Shown here piece after piece: positions 1 to 6,429 of a stretch of 7,292 nt of DNA; position 1 is the first letter of the stretch, and each line of letters begins with the position of its first letter. The translations under genes were made by a program, and so were the position numbers. Location of the stretch: assembly GCA_029861675.1 (NCBI GenBank), contig JAOTYV010000254.1:1-7292 (forward strand). Reading direction: 5' to 3'. This stretch comes from Alphaproteobacteria bacterium. GTDB lineage: Bacteria; Pseudomonadota; Alphaproteobacteria; UBA8366. A model generated the notes under the pieces. It was not told the origin of the DNA and did no database searches. It saw only the letters and a list, made by a program, of their open reading frames with translations.

Positions 1-188
1 ATGCCGGGGATAAAGGGCAGCGGGGGAATGAACTGATAGACACCGGTCAGCATCAAGGTATCCGCGAAGTTCACCCCGGCGGCATGGATGGCGATCCGCA
101 CTTCGCCCGGTCCGGGCTTCGGCGCGGCGACGTCCTCCAGCCGGAGCGCCGCGATCCCCTTCAATTCATGAATGCGAATAGCCCGCAT
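1..188 (-). CDS. NADPH:quinone oxidoreductase-like MDR family protein, N-terminal part
   Basis: This is the first 62 codons of a minus-strand gene that continues past the left edge. The visible protein has the GroES-like N-terminal fold of the medium-chain dehydrogenase/reductase superfamily. An opening beta strand (MRAIRIHELKG) is followed by APKPGPGEVRIAIHAAGVNF (residues 22-41), then ADTLMLTGVYQ and PPLPFIPG. The GVNFAD...G.Y....PLPF.PG pattern is typical of zinc-independent quinone oxidoreductases (QOR/zeta-crystallin type), which use NADPH to reduce quinones or enones in the cytosol. The catalytic and Rossmann regions lie outside the window, so the substrate cannot be judged. The ATG is supported by a purine-rich GGAGAGGA five bases upstream (194-201). 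The gene diverges from the RNA methyltransferase, with only 73 bases between the chosen starts. The family call is fairly safe; the precise enzyme is not. Confidence 0.8.
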   Translation of the reverse strand, partial: MRAIRIHELKGIAALRLEDVAAPKPGPGEVRIAIHAAGVNFADTLMLTGVYQFIPPLPFIPG

Positions 189-261
189 CGTTGTCCTCTC
201 CCGTAATGCCGTCGACCGCGGACCTTGCCTCGCAGCGGCGGGGTATGCAAGTTTGCGCGCC

Positions 262-795
262 ATGCGCGGATATTTCGGAATTGGCGTCGAAGGCATTTCC
301 AAACCGATGAACGTGGGCAACCTGTTTCGGTCGGCCCACGCCTTCGATGCGGATTTCGTGTTTGCGATCGCGCCGGCCATCGACATCCGTGAAATCCACA
401 AATCGGACACCTCGGAAACCTACAAACACGTACCGCTCTATGAATTTGCGACGGTCGATGACTTGCTGCTGCCCAAGGGATGCCAGTTGATCGGCGTCGA
501 ACTGCTGGACGAGGCGTTCGACCTGCCGAGCTTCACCCATCCCGAGCGCGCCGCCTACGTGTTGGGGCCCGAGCGTGGGTCCCTGTCCCCCGAACTGGTC
601 GAACGCTGCGACCATACGGTGAAAATTCCCACCAAGTTCTGCGTCAATGTCGGCGTGGCCGGCGCCATCCTGCTGTATGACCGGATCATCACGCGTGGCC
701 GGTTCGCGCCGCGGCCGGCGTCGCCGGGCGGGCCGGTCGAACCACCGCCACCGCCGCATGTGCAGGGCGGACGGATCAGCCGCAGCGGCCGCTAG
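262..795 (+). CDS. SpoU/TrmH-family RNA 2'-O-methyltransferase
   Basis: This 177-residue protein carries the three SPOUT/SpoU motifs. Motif 1 is KPMNVGNLFRSAHAF (14-28), with Asn17 and Arg23 at the expected positions. Motif 2 is YVLGPERGSLSPEL (99-112). Motif 3 is IPTKFCVNVGVAGAI (122-136), with Asn129. Such enzymes bind S-adenosylmethionine in a trefoil-knot site as dimers and methylate a ribose 2'-OH in tRNA or rRNA. It is a minimal catalytic domain without the N-terminal substrate-binding domain of RlmB-type members, so the target nucleotide cannot be inferred. Residues 149-177 form a Pro/Arg/Gly-rich, probably disordered tail with a run of five prolines. ATG 262 places the protein start just before the core fold; an in-frame TTG at 253 is an alternative, and the open frame extends back to 172. 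No clear ribosome binding site is seen. Family confidence is high. Confidence 0.88.
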   Translation: MRGYFGIGVEGISKPMNVGNLFRSAHAFDADFVFAIAPAIDIREIHKSDTSETYKHVPLYEFATVDDLLLPKGCQLIGVELLDEAFDLPSFTHPERAAYVLGPERGSLSPELVERCDHTVKIPTKFCVNVGVAGAILLYDRIITRGRFAPRPASPGGPVEPPPPPHVQGGRISRSGR

Positions 796-837
796 GGCGC
801 CGCAGGATTGGCCATCGAATCGCCGCACCCATGCCTC

Positions 838-865
838 TTGGCAGCCCAATGGCAATGCCTATATG
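838..865 (+). promoter_or_regulatory. Candidate promoter of the ialB-like gene
   Basis: TTGGCA (838-843) and TATATG (860-865) are separated by 16 bases, a good sigma-70-type pair. Transcription from it would begin about seven bases after the -10 box, at or next to the ATG at 872. The upstream in-frame ATG at 863 lies inside the -10 box, so it would not be in this mRNA. Assigned by eye; no expression evidence. Confidence 0.45.
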
Positions 866-871
866 GAATCC

Positions 872-1396
872 ATGAAAAAACTTAAACACGCCTGTCTCGG
901 TCTGTCGCTCGTTGCGGCCATTGCAGCGTCGTCGTCGCCCGCCCGGGCCGAGGACAAAGTCCTTGGCCTGTACGACGATTGGGGGGCGCAGACTTTTCTG
1001 GAAAAAGGCAAGAAGGGCTGTTCGATCTGGAGCCAGCCGAACAAGGAAGGCGGCAAGGCCAAGAAGCGCGGCGCCGTCTATGTCTATGTGACGCATCGGA
1101 CCTGGGAAAAGCGGGTCGATGAGGTCAGTCTGGTCGCCGGCTATACCTACAAAAAAGACAGCACGGTGCACGCTCGGATCGGTGGCGAGAAATTCACCTT
1201 GTTCACCGATGGCGACACCGCGTGGAACCGGTCGCGGAAAGAGGACAAGTTGCTGGTCGCGGCGATGCGGCGCGGCAACTCCATGGTGGTCACCGGCGTG
1301 CCGAAAAAGGGCAAGCAGACAACCGATACCTATTCGCTGAAGGGGTTCAGCAAGGCGTATGACGCGATCGGCAAGGCCTGCGGCTTGACCGGCTAA
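872..1396 (+). CDS. IalB-family (invasion-associated locus B) secreted protein
   Basis: This 174-residue protein begins with a classic Sec signal peptide: basic MKKLKH, a hydrophobic stretch at about residues 7-22, and a probable signal peptidase I cleavage after SPARA (position 26). The mature domain matches the IalB family pattern: YDDWGAQTF (34-42), GCSIWSQP (49-56), VYVTHRTWEKRVDEVSLVAG (71-90), FTLFTDGDTAW (108-118), LLVAAMRRGNSMVVTG (127-142) and TDTYSLKGFSKAYDAIGKAC (151-170). The two mature cysteines, C50 and C170, could form a periplasmic disulfide. The family is named after a Bartonella locus linked to erythrocyte invasion. It is common in free-living Alphaproteobacteria, where its role is unclear, so no virulence function is implied here. 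I chose ATG 872 over the in-frame ATG 863 (three residues longer) because the candidate -10 box covers 863. There is no strong ribosome binding site for either. Confidence 0.87.
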   Translation: MKKLKHACLGLSLVAAIAASSSPARAEDKVLGLYDDWGAQTFLEKGKKGCSIWSQPNKEGGKAKKRGAVYVYVTHRTWEKRVDEVSLVAGYTYKKDSTVHARIGGEKFTLFTDGDTAWNRSRKEDKLLVAAMRRGNSMVVTGVPKKGKQTTDTYSLKGFSKAYDAIGKACGLTG

Positions 1397-1409
1397 TCTT
1401 GATTCGCCG

Positions 1410-1439
1410 GCGCGGCCTCGGACCGGGCCGGTGCCGCGC
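1410..1439 (+). terminator. GC-rich hairpin after the ialB-like gene, possible weak terminator
   Basis: A perfect 7-bp stem (GCGCGGC at 1410-1416, GCCGCGC at 1433-1439) closes a 16-base loop 13 bases after the stop codon. No U tract follows (the next bases are AATCCAAAGG), so it is not a standard intrinsic terminator. It may slow RNA polymerase or stabilise the mRNA 3' end, or be a by-product of GC content. Confidence 0.3.
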
Positions 1440-1469
1440 AATCCAAAGGACCCATACCCCGGAAAACCG

Positions 1470-1498
1470 TTGGCCCTGCGGCCACCCCGGCCTATATC
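1470..1498 (+). promoter_or_regulatory. Candidate rlmN promoter
   Basis: TTGGCC (1470-1475) and TATATC (1493-1498) are spaced by 17 bases. The predicted transcription start falls around 1504-1508, within about four bases of the rlmN ATG at 1508. That leaves no room for a ribosome binding site, and none is visible. The motif resembles the candidate promoter of the preceding gene (TTGGCA and TATATG). Assigned by eye. Confidence 0.45.
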
Positions 1499-1507
1499 AT
1501 CGTCGTC

Positions 1508-2644
1508 ATGCAAGAAATAGCACCCGAATTGGAACAGTTCAGGCCCGGCGGCCCCTTGGCGCCGGCCGCCGATGCGCGCCCGAACCTGATCGGCATGGAC
1601 CGGGACGATTTGGCCGCGGCCCTGGCGCCGCTGGGTGTCGAGCGGTTCCGGGCGAATCAGGTCTTCCAATGGATCTACAACCGGGGCGTCGTCGATTTCG
1701 ACGGTATGACCAACCTGTCGAAAAAGCTGCGGGCGACGCTTGCCGAAGAATTCCGGATCGACCGGTTGCGCATCAATACCGAGCAACGCTCGTCGGACGG
1801 CACGCGGAAATGGCTGGTCGGCTTCGAGGACGGCAACGAGGCGGAGACGGTGCACATTCCCGAACCCGACCGGGGTACGTTGTGCGTTTCCAGCCAAGTC
1901 GGCTGCACGCTCACCTGCAGTTTCTGCCACACGGGCACGCAGAAGCTGGTGCGCAACCTGACGCCGGCGGAAATCGTCGGTCAGGTCATGCTGGCGCGCG
2001 ACGCCTTCGATGAATGGCCGGCGCCCGCCGAAGGACGGCGGCTCACCAACATCGTGATGATGGGGATGGGCGAGCCGCTGTACAATTTCGATCATGTGAA
2101 GAAGGCGCTGATTATCGTCAAGGACGCCGAGGGCGTGGCGATCTCGCGCCGTAAGATCACGCTTTCGACCTCGGGCGTGGTGCCGATGATCCGCCGCTGC
2201 GGCCAGGAGATCGACGTCATGCTGGCGATCTCGCTGCACGCGGTGACCGACGCGGTGCGCGATGAGCTGGTGCCAATCAACCGCAAATGGCCGATCGCCG
2301 AACTGCTGGCGGCGTGCCGCGCGTATCCCGGCGGCAGCAATGCGCGCCGCATCACCTTCGAGTATGTGATGCTCAAGGGCGTCAACGATTCCCCGGCGGA
2401 TGCGCGCGAACTGGCGCGGCTGGTGCGCGACATTCCGGCCAAGATCAATTTGATTCCCTTCAATCCCTGGCCCGGCGTGGCCTATGAATGCTCCAGCGCG
2501 ACCAGGATTCGCGCCTTCGCGGACATCCTCAACCGGGCGGGCTATGTCGCGACGATCCGGACGCCCAGGGGCCGCGACATCCTGGCCGCCTGCGGTCAGC
2601 TCAAAAGCGACAGCGAACGGGTCCGGGCGTCGGCGAGGGCCTGA
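1508..2644 (+). CDS. rlmN: Dual-specificity 23S rRNA/tRNA adenine C2-methyltransferase RlmN
   Basis: This 378-residue radical-SAM enzyme matches the usual RlmN length. In the characterised family it methylates C2 of A2503 in 23S rRNA and A37 of some tRNAs, affecting translational fidelity and drug binding at the peptidyl transferase site. The cluster motif CTLTCSFC gives Cys133, Cys137 and Cys140, ligands of the 4Fe-4S cluster. Cys126 (TLCVSSQVG) and Cys362 (AACGQL) correspond to the conserved cysteine pair of E. coli RlmN (C118 and the methyl-carrying C355). The SAM-binding [12 protein letters not shown] lies at 184-195, followed by [10 protein letters not shown] (217-226), LAISLHA (239-245) and [11 protein letters not shown] (313-323). 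ATG 1508 has no ribosome binding site but sits just after a candidate promoter; a shorter start at Met30 (1595) would trim an unconserved N-terminus. Both neighbours are unrelated in function. Confidence 0.96.
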   Translation: MQEIAPELEQFRPGGPLAPAADARPNLIGMDRDDLAAALAPLGVERFRANQVFQWIYNRGVVDFDGMTNLSKKLRATLAEEFRIDRLRINTEQRSSDGTRKWLVGFEDGNEAETVHIPEPDRGTLCVSSQVGCTLTCSFCHTGTQKLVRNLTPAEIVGQVMLARDAFDEWPAPAEGRRLTNIVMMGMGEPLYNFDHVKKALIIVKDAEGVAISRRKITLSTSGVVPMIRRCGQEIDVMLAISLHAVTDAVRDELVPINRKWPIAELLAACRAYPGGSNARRITFEYVMLKGVNDSPADARELARLVRDIPAKINLIPFNPWPGVAYECSSATRIRAFADILNRAGYVATIRTPRGRDILAACGQLKSDSERVRASARA

Positions 2645-2655
2645 GCCCGCGCCGC

Positions 2656-2683
2656 TTGCGGCCTGACATTCCATGCCTATACT
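2656..2683 (+). promoter_or_regulatory. Candidate argG promoter
   Basis: TTGCGG (2656-2661) and TATACT (2678-2683, five of six consensus bases) are spaced by 16 bases in the 88-base gap between rlmN and argG. Transcription would start near 2690, giving a leader of about 43 bases that contains the argG ribosome binding site. The -35 overlaps a small palindrome, GCCGCTTGCGGC (2651-2662). No arginine-repressor box was recognised. Confidence 0.5.
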
Positions 2684-2717
2684 CCGCCGCCATCCGGGCG
2701 GTGTGCCCGGCTCTCGC

Positions 2718-2723
2718 GGAGGA
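2718..2723 (+). promoter_or_regulatory. argG ribosome binding site
   Basis: GGAGGA lies nine bases before ATG 2733. It decides the start in favour of 2733 over the in-frame ATG at 2673, which lies inside the candidate promoter and would add 20 unconserved residues. Confidence 0.75.
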
Positions 2724-2732
2724 CACGCGGCG

Positions 2733-3953
2733 ATGGTCGATACGGCGGATAAAGTCAAAAAGGTAGTGCTGGCCTATTCGGGCGGGCTCGACACCTCGGT
2801 CATTCTGAAGTGGCTGGAGGAACGCTATGGCTGCGAGGTGGTGACCTTCACCGCCGATCTCGGTCAGGGCGAGGAGCTGGAGCCCGCGCGCAAGAAAGCC
2901 GAACTGTTCGGCATCAAGGAAATCTATGTCGACGACCTGCGCGACGAGTTCGTGCGCGATTACGTCTTCCCGATGTTCCGCGCCAATGCGGTTTACGAGG
3001 GCGTCTATCTGCTCGGCACCTCGATCGCGCGGCCGCTGATCGCCAAGCGCCAGATCGAGATCGCGCGCGAGACCGGCGCCGACGCCGTCGCGCATGGGGC
3101 GACCGGCAAGGGCAACGACCAAGTCCGGTTCGAGCTGTCCTATTACGCGCTCAATCCGGACATCACGGTGATCGCGCCGTGGCGCGAATGGGATCTCAAC
3201 AGCCGCACCACCCTGATCGACTACGCGGAGAAGCATCAGATTCCTGTGCCGAAGGACAAGCGCGGCGAGGCGCCCTTTTCGGTCGATGCGAACCTGCTGC
3301 ACATCTCGGCCGAGGGCAAGGTGCTGGAAGACCCGGCGGCCGAGGCGCCCGAGTACGTCTATTCGCGCACCGTCGCCCCGGAAGACGCGCCCGACACGGC
3401 GACCGTCGTCGCGATCGATTTCGAGCGCGGCGATCCGGTCGCGGTCGACGGCAAGAAACTGGGGCCGGCGGCGCTGTTGACCGAGCTCAACGCGCTGGGC
3501 GGCGCCAATGGCATCGGCCGGCTCGATCTGGTCGAGAACCGCTTTGTCGGCATGAAGTCGCGCGGCGTGTACGAAACGCCCGGCGGCACGGTGCTGCTCG
3601 CGGCCCACCGGGCGATCGAGTCGATCACGCTCGACCGCGAGGCGGCGCACCTCAAAGATGAGCTGATGCCGCGCTACGCCACGCTGATCTACAACGGGTT
3701 CTGGTTCGCGCCGGAACGCGACATGCTGCAAGCCCTGATCGACAAGAGCCAGGAACCGGTCAGCGGCCGCGTGCGGCTCAAGCTCTACAAGGGCGGGATC
3801 AGCGTGATCGGCCGCGAAAGCCCGAACAGTCTGTACAGTCTCGATCACGTCACCTTCGAGGCGGACACGGTCTACGACCAGCGCGACGCCGAAGGCTTCA
3901 TCAAGCTGAACGCGCTAAGACTGCGGCTGGCGAACCGGCGGGGCGGGTCCTAA
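2733..3953 (+). CDS. argG: Argininosuccinate synthase
   Basis: This 406-residue protein is full length for the family. It catalyses ATP-dependent condensation of citrulline and aspartate to argininosuccinate, the penultimate step of arginine biosynthesis, in the cytosol as a tetramer. The N-type ATP pyrophosphatase P-loop is [10 protein letters not shown] (14-23). It is followed by [19 protein letters not shown] (38-56), [18 protein letters not shown] (88-105) and the signature [17 protein letters not shown] (121-137). Substrate-binding stretches APWREWD (148-154), [10 protein letters not shown] (183-192) and [14 protein letters not shown] (272-285) are intact, as is the C-terminal [11 protein letters not shown] (368-378). 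The start is fixed by a strong ribosome binding site. It is not next to other arginine genes. Its stop is separated by a single base from that of the converging nnrU-like gene, with no obvious terminator between them, so the two transcripts probably overlap at their 3' ends. Confidence 0.98.
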   Translation: MVDTADKVKKVVLAYSGGLDTSVILKWLEERYGCEVVTFTADLGQGEELEPARKKAELFGIKEIYVDDLRDEFVRDYVFPMFRANAVYEGVYLLGTSIARPLIAKRQIEIARETGADAVAHGATGKGNDQVRFELSYYALNPDITVIAPWREWDLNSRTTLIDYAEKHQIPVPKDKRGEAPFSVDANLLHISAEGKVLEDPAAEAPEYVYSRTVAPEDAPDTATVVAIDFERGDPVAVDGKKLGPAALLTELNALGGANGIGRLDLVENRFVGMKSRGVYETPGGTVLLAAHRAIESITLDREAAHLKDELMPRYATLIYNGFWFAPERDMLQALIDKSQEPVSGRVRLKLYKGGISVIGRESPNSLYSLDHVTFEADTVYDQRDAEGFIKLNALRLRLANRRGGS

Positions 3954-3954
3954 T

Positions 3955-4647
3955 TCAGCCCGGCCACACCGGCACCCCGGCCTGCGCATGCAACAGGATC
4001 AACACACCGTACAGGGCGAGTCCGCCGAGCGGCCGCCACGGGCCGATACCGGCCCAGTCGATTTTGGTGCGGCCCTGCAACGCGGCGGCGAACGGAATGA
4101 CCGATGTGGTCAGCGCGATCGGACCCCAGGCGCCGCCCAGGGCGTCGCGCCGCCGATGGTCGATATGGGCCATGCCGCCGAAAGCGAGGACGGCCATGCC
4201 ACCGAACAACGTCACACTGGCCTGGTCGCCATTGGCCAGCAGATGCGCCACCGCCCACAAGCCGATCCCCCAGAGCACCGGGTGGCGCGTCACCGTCATG
4301 ATGCCGCCAACCGGCCGCACGCCGTCCGCGTGGCGTTCCCCGCCGACGGCGGTGACGTTTGGTGTTGAGTTGCCGGCCACCAGCAGGATCGCGGCGATCG
4401 GCATGATCAGCAGCGGCGCATGGCGCAGGCCGGGGCTGGGGTCCCATAGAGACACCATCGGCGCGGCGCGGAAGGCGAGAATGGTCCAGGCGAAGGAGGC
4501 GAGCGCCGCGACCGAATACAACAGACGAAAGCCGTTCGCGCCGAGCGTCTTGATGACCGGTTCGCGCACGGCTAGGCTCGACATAAAGAAGTGCCCGCCG
4601 ACGAAAACGGCGACCGCCAAACTCAACCCTTGCGATGTTCCAATCAT
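3955..4647 (-). CDS. NnrU-family integral membrane protein
   Basis: This 230-residue hydrophobic protein has about six membrane segments, near residues 5-23, 38-60, 78-93, 118-138, 145-161 and 203-221. The diagnostic region is TRHPVLWGIGLWAVAHLLAN (120-139), followed by GGMAVLAFGGMAHID. This is the motif seen in NnrU-type proteins and in related membrane isoprenylcysteine methyltransferase-like folds. NnrU was named from denitrification loci of Rhodobacter, where it affects nitric oxide metabolism. Many members sit outside such loci, and no nitrogen-oxide genes are present here, so its function should be left open. ATG 4647 begins MIGTSQGLSLAVAVFVGGHF; the best purine-rich element (GGAG) is 14 bases away, too far to be convincing, so translation may start on a very short leader. 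It converges on argG and diverges from the DUF3253 gene. Confidence 0.85.
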   Translation of the reverse strand: MIGTSQGLSLAVAVFVGGHFFMSSLAVREPVIKTLGANGFRLLYSVAALASFAWTILAFRAAPMVSLWDPSPGLRHAPLLIMPIAAILLVAGNSTPNVTAVGGERHADGVRPVGGIMTVTRHPVLWGIGLWAVAHLLANGDQASVTLFGGMAVLAFGGMAHIDHRRRDALGGAWGPIALTTSVIPFAAALQGRTKIDWAGIGPWRPLGGLALYGVLILLHAQAGVPVWPG

Positions 4648-4655
4648 CGCCGCGG

Positions 4656-4684
4656 ATTATTCTCCGCCCGGCGCCCGGCGTCCA
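4656..4684 (-). promoter_or_regulatory. Candidate promoter of the nnrU-like gene
   Basis: On the minus strand TGGACG (4684-4679) and AATAAT (4661-4656, five of six consensus bases) are spaced by 17 bases. Eight bases separate the -10 box from the ATG at 4647, so the predicted mRNA would be leaderless or nearly so. A better -35 match (TTGACT) lies five bases further upstream but at a 22-base spacing, which is too long. Confidence 0.35.
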
Positions 4685-4725
4685 GTCAAACCCGCCGTCC
4701 GTCCCGCAACGAAAGATGACGCCAC

Positions 4726-4731
4726 AAGGAG
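4726..4731 (+). promoter_or_regulatory. Ribosome binding site of the DUF3253 gene
   Basis: AAGGAG lies six bases before ATG 4738, a near-ideal Shine-Dalgarno sequence that fixes this start. No convincing promoter was found in the 90 bases shared with the divergent nnrU-like gene. Confidence 0.75.
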
Positions 4732-4737
4732 CGCGAC

Positions 4738-5040
4738 ATGACCGGTTCCGCCAGCAAAGAAGAGTCCACCGGCCTCGACCCGGTGGCGGCGGTGATCCTG
4801 GAGACGCTCACCGCGCTGCCGGCGGACAAATCGATCAGCCTGATGGATGCGGCACGCGCCGTGGCCGAAGAGCGGCGGAAACCGGGCGACGGCGCCGAAT
4901 TGTGGCGGCGCTATATGCGCGCTGTGCGTCAGCAAGCGATCCATTTGGCGCGCCAGGGCCGCATCGAAATCATCCGCAAGGGCGCGCCGGTCGACCCCAA
5001 CGATGTGAAGGGCGTGGTCCGAATTCGCTTGAAGGCCTGA
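4738..5040 (+). CDS. DUF3253 domain-containing small protein
   Basis: This is a 100-residue, soluble, charged protein with no signal peptide or membrane segment. The first twelve or so residues look disordered. The rest follows the DUF3253 pattern: a helix with DPVAAVILETLTAL (14-27), then SLMDAARAVAEE (34-45), a tryptophan-centred helix LWRRYMRAVRQQAIHLARQG (55-74) and a closing beta hairpin RIEIIRKGAPVDP (75-87), ending GVVRIRL (92-98). The helix-helix-helix-hairpin order resembles a winged helix, which would fit nucleic-acid binding, but that is inference from the pattern and no function is established. The gene stands alone, with a strong ribosome binding site. It diverges from the nnrU-like gene and converges on folD across a hairpin-bearing spacer. 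Confidence 0.82.
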   Translation: MTGSASKEESTGLDPVAAVILETLTALPADKSISLMDAARAVAEERRKPGDGAELWRRYMRAVRQQAIHLARQGRIEIIRKGAPVDPNDVKGVVRIRLKA

Positions 5041-5059
5041 GCGGGCAGGCAAGAAACCA

Positions 5060-5093
5060 GCCTTCACCCTGAGCGACGTCGAAGGGCGAAGGC
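5060..5093 (-). terminator. Repeat hairpin A, likely terminator for the folD transcript
   Basis: Read on the minus strand, arms of ten bases (GCCTTCGCCC and GGGTGAAGGC) pair with one G-U, closing a 14-base loop TTCGACGTCGCTCA. The bases that follow, TGGTTTCTTGCC, contain a loose T-rich stretch. In plus-strand RNA the same position is an A-C mismatch, so the hairpin is better suited to minus-strand transcripts coming from folD, about 100 bases after its stop codon. The loop matches that of hairpin B, so both are probably copies of one repeat family. Confidence 0.55.
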
Positions 5094-5158
5094 CTTGGGG
5101 CGGACTTAACAAATGCCGGCCTAGAGCCTCGTACTTCGACTTCGCTCAGCACGAGGCT
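5060..5158. repeat. Pair of inverted REP-like palindromic repeats
   Basis: Two hairpin-forming units lie head to head between converging genes: 5060-5093 and 5125-5158. In the orientation of the second unit both contain a CTTCGAC-(G or T)-TCGCTCAG core inside the loop, while their stems differ in sequence. Conserved loop with variable stem suggests dispersed palindromic repeats, similar to the TTCGAC...GCTCAG elements often seen between genes in Alphaproteobacteria. Copy number elsewhere cannot be judged from this window. Confidence 0.6.
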
Positions 5159-5168
5159 GTGATTTTTT
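5125..5168 (+). terminator. Repeat hairpin B, likely intrinsic terminator of the DUF3253 gene
   Basis: A perfect 8-bp stem (AGCCTCGT at 5125-5132, ACGAGGCT at 5151-5158) closes an 18-base loop. It is followed by TGTGA and six consecutive T residues (5163-5168). The stem plus T tract is oriented for plus-strand transcripts ending about 85 bases after the DUF3253 stop codon. Confidence 0.6.
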
Positions 5169-5198
5169 GTCATCCAGCAGGTGGCGCGGCCGATATCT

Positions 5199-6092
5199 CT
5201 AAATTTCCGGTACGTCGATGCCCGCCTGCCGGCAGGCGGTGGTCAGGGTGTTCATCAGCAAGCAGGCAATGGTCATCGGCCCGACGCCGCCCGGCACTGG
5301 CGTGATCGCGCCCGCGACTTCCGCCGCCTCGGCGAAGGCGACATCGCCGACCAACCGGGATTTGCCGTCCTCGCCGGGTTTCGGTACCCGGTTGATGCCG
5401 ACGTCGATCACCGCCGCACCCGGCTTGATCCAGTCGCCGCGGATCATCTCGGGCCGGCCCACCGCGGCGATCAGGATATCGGCGCGCCGGCACACCGCCG
5501 GCAGATCGCGGGTCCGCGAATGGGCGACGGTGACGGTACAGTTCTCGCCCAGCAGAAGCGCCGCCATCGGCTTGCCGACGATGTTCGACCGGCCGACCAC
5601 GACCGCCTCGAGCCCGGACAGGTCGCCGAGCCGGTCCTTCAGCATCATCAGGCAGCCGAGCGGCGTGCAGGGCACCACGCCGCCGCCGCCGGTGGCCAGC
5701 CGGCCCGCGTTGATCACGTGGAACCCGTCCACGTCCTTGGCCGGGTCGATCGCGTCCAGCACCTTCTCGCCGTCGATCTGATCGGGCAGCGGCAATTGCA
5801 CGAGGATGCCGTGCACCGCGGGATCGCGGTTCAACTGGTCGATCAGCGCGAGCAGCGCCGCCTCTTGCGTGTCGGCGGGCAGGCTGTGCTCGAAGCTTTG
5901 CATCCCCGCTTCGACGGTTTGCTTACGCTTGTTGCGCACATAGACCTGGCTGGCGGGATCCTCCCCCACCAGGACGACGGCGAGGCCGGGCGTCAGCCCG
6001 TGCGCCGCATGGATTCTTTCGGCCGCGGACGCCACGCGGGCGCGCAGCCCTGCGGCGAAGGCCTTGCCGTCGATGATGTTCGACTCAGCCAT
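5199..6092 (-). CDS. folD: Bifunctional methylenetetrahydrofolate dehydrogenase/cyclohydrolase FolD
   Basis: This 297-residue protein interconverts 5,10-methylene-, 5,10-methenyl- and 10-formyl-tetrahydrofolate in the cytosol, supplying one-carbon units for purines and formyl-methionine. The N-terminal catalytic domain shows [18 protein letters not shown] (47-64), where Lys55 corresponds to the catalytic lysine of E. coli FolD. It is followed by [10 protein letters not shown] (94-103), the [10 protein letters not shown] motif (116-125) and PCTPLG (141-146). The NADP-binding domain has [18 protein letters not shown] (164-181), and the C-terminal signature [15 protein letters not shown] is at 265-279. 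ATG 6092 is supported by AAGGAG four bases upstream and overlaps the end of the DUF167 frame by eight bases. The open frame extends to 6179, but those extra residues lie inside DUF167 and are not conserved. It is the last gene of the yggT-DUF167-folD cluster. Confidence 0.97.
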   Translation of the reverse strand: MAESNIIDGKAFAAGLRARVASAAERIHAAHGLTPGLAVVLVGEDPASQVYVRNKRKQTVEAGMQSFEHSLPADTQEAALLALIDQLNRDPAVHGILVQLPLPDQIDGEKVLDAIDPAKDVDGFHVINAGRLATGGGGVVPCTPLGCLMMLKDRLGDLSGLEAVVVGRSNIVGKPMAALLLGENCTVTVAHSRTRDLPAVCRRADILIAAVGRPEMIRGDWIKPGAAVIDVGINRVPKPGEDGKSRLVGDVAFAEAAEVAGAITPVPGGVGPMTIACLLMNTLTTACRQAGIDVPEI

Positions 6093-6429
6093 TGTTCTCC
6101 TTGATCCAACGGTCGAGCCGGGCCGCGAGCACGGCGGGATCGCCCGCCACGTGGACGGTCTTGCGCCGATCCTTGGCACCCGTTGCCACGGTCATGGCGG
6201 ATTTCGGCAGTTTCCACTGTCTGGCGAGCAGTTGCAGCAGCGCCGCGTTGGCCTTGCCGCTCTCCGGGGCCGCGGTGACGCGGGCCTTGAGCGCACCGGA
6301 GCTTTTGTCCGACTCGGTCGCAACGACGCCGTCAATTTTGTTGGCGCGGGCCTTCGGTGTCAGCCGCACTGCGACGGTGATGCCATCGGCGACCGCACGG
6401 ACGGGAGATGCGACCGGAGACCCGGTCAA
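6085..6429 (-). CDS. DUF167 (YggU-type) small protein, probable TTG start
   Basis: The 114-residue product matches the DUF167/UPF0235 family, which is usually about 100 residues. The pattern reads [19 protein letters not shown] (16-34), [20 protein letters not shown] (47-66), LLARQWKL (67-74) and [16 protein letters not shown] (81-96). The family is small, soluble and widespread, often next to yggT, and has no established function. There is no ATG or GTG near the conserved region, so I chose TTG 6429, which overlaps the yggT stop in a TTGA arrangement typical of translational coupling; no ribosome binding site is seen. Another in-frame TTG at 6438 is possible. The open frame runs on to 7029, but upstream it covers yggT and the antisense of the tRNA gene, so that extension is not credible. 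The 3' end overlaps the folD start. Confidence 0.88.
   Translation of the reverse strand: MTGSPVASPVRAVADGITVAVRLTPKARANKIDGVVATESDKSSGALKARVTAAPESGKANAALLQLLARQWKLPKSAMTVATGAKDRRKTVHVAGDPAVLAARLDRWIKENNG
6097..6102 (-). promoter_or_regulatory. folD ribosome binding site
   Basis: Minus-strand AAGGAG four bases before ATG 6092, located inside the end of the DUF167 coding frame. It separates the true folD start from the longer open frame beginning at 6179. Confidence 0.75.

Noticed and set aside
166..855. A 229-codon minus-strand frame opposite the RNA methyltransferase
   Set aside because: The plus-strand gene has all SpoU motifs. This frame has none and also runs over the divergent neighbour's start region.
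2651..2662. GCCGCTTGCGGC palindrome after rlmN as a terminator or operator
   Set aside because: The arms are short with almost no loop, no T tract follows, and it overlaps the likely argG -35 box. Nothing beyond chance supports a regulatory role.
776..2758. A 660-codon open frame on the minus strand opposite the ialB-like gene and rlmN
   Set aside because: It mirrors the codons of two clearly real plus-strand genes. Its product is rich in Arg, His, Ala and Gly without family motifs, as expected from GC-rich third positions.
2601..3848. A 415-codon open frame on the minus strand opposite argG
   Set aside because: It is entirely antisense to a textbook argG. The composition is typical of a shadow frame and no domain is recognisable.
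4657..5112. A 151-codon minus-strand frame opposite the DUF3253 gene
   Set aside because: The DUF3253 gene has a strong ribosome binding site and family pattern. The opposite frame starts within repeat hairpin A and shows no motifs.
5181..6104. A 307-codon plus-strand frame opposite folD
   Set aside because: folD is complete with every signature motif. The opposite frame is an Arg/His/Ala-rich shadow.
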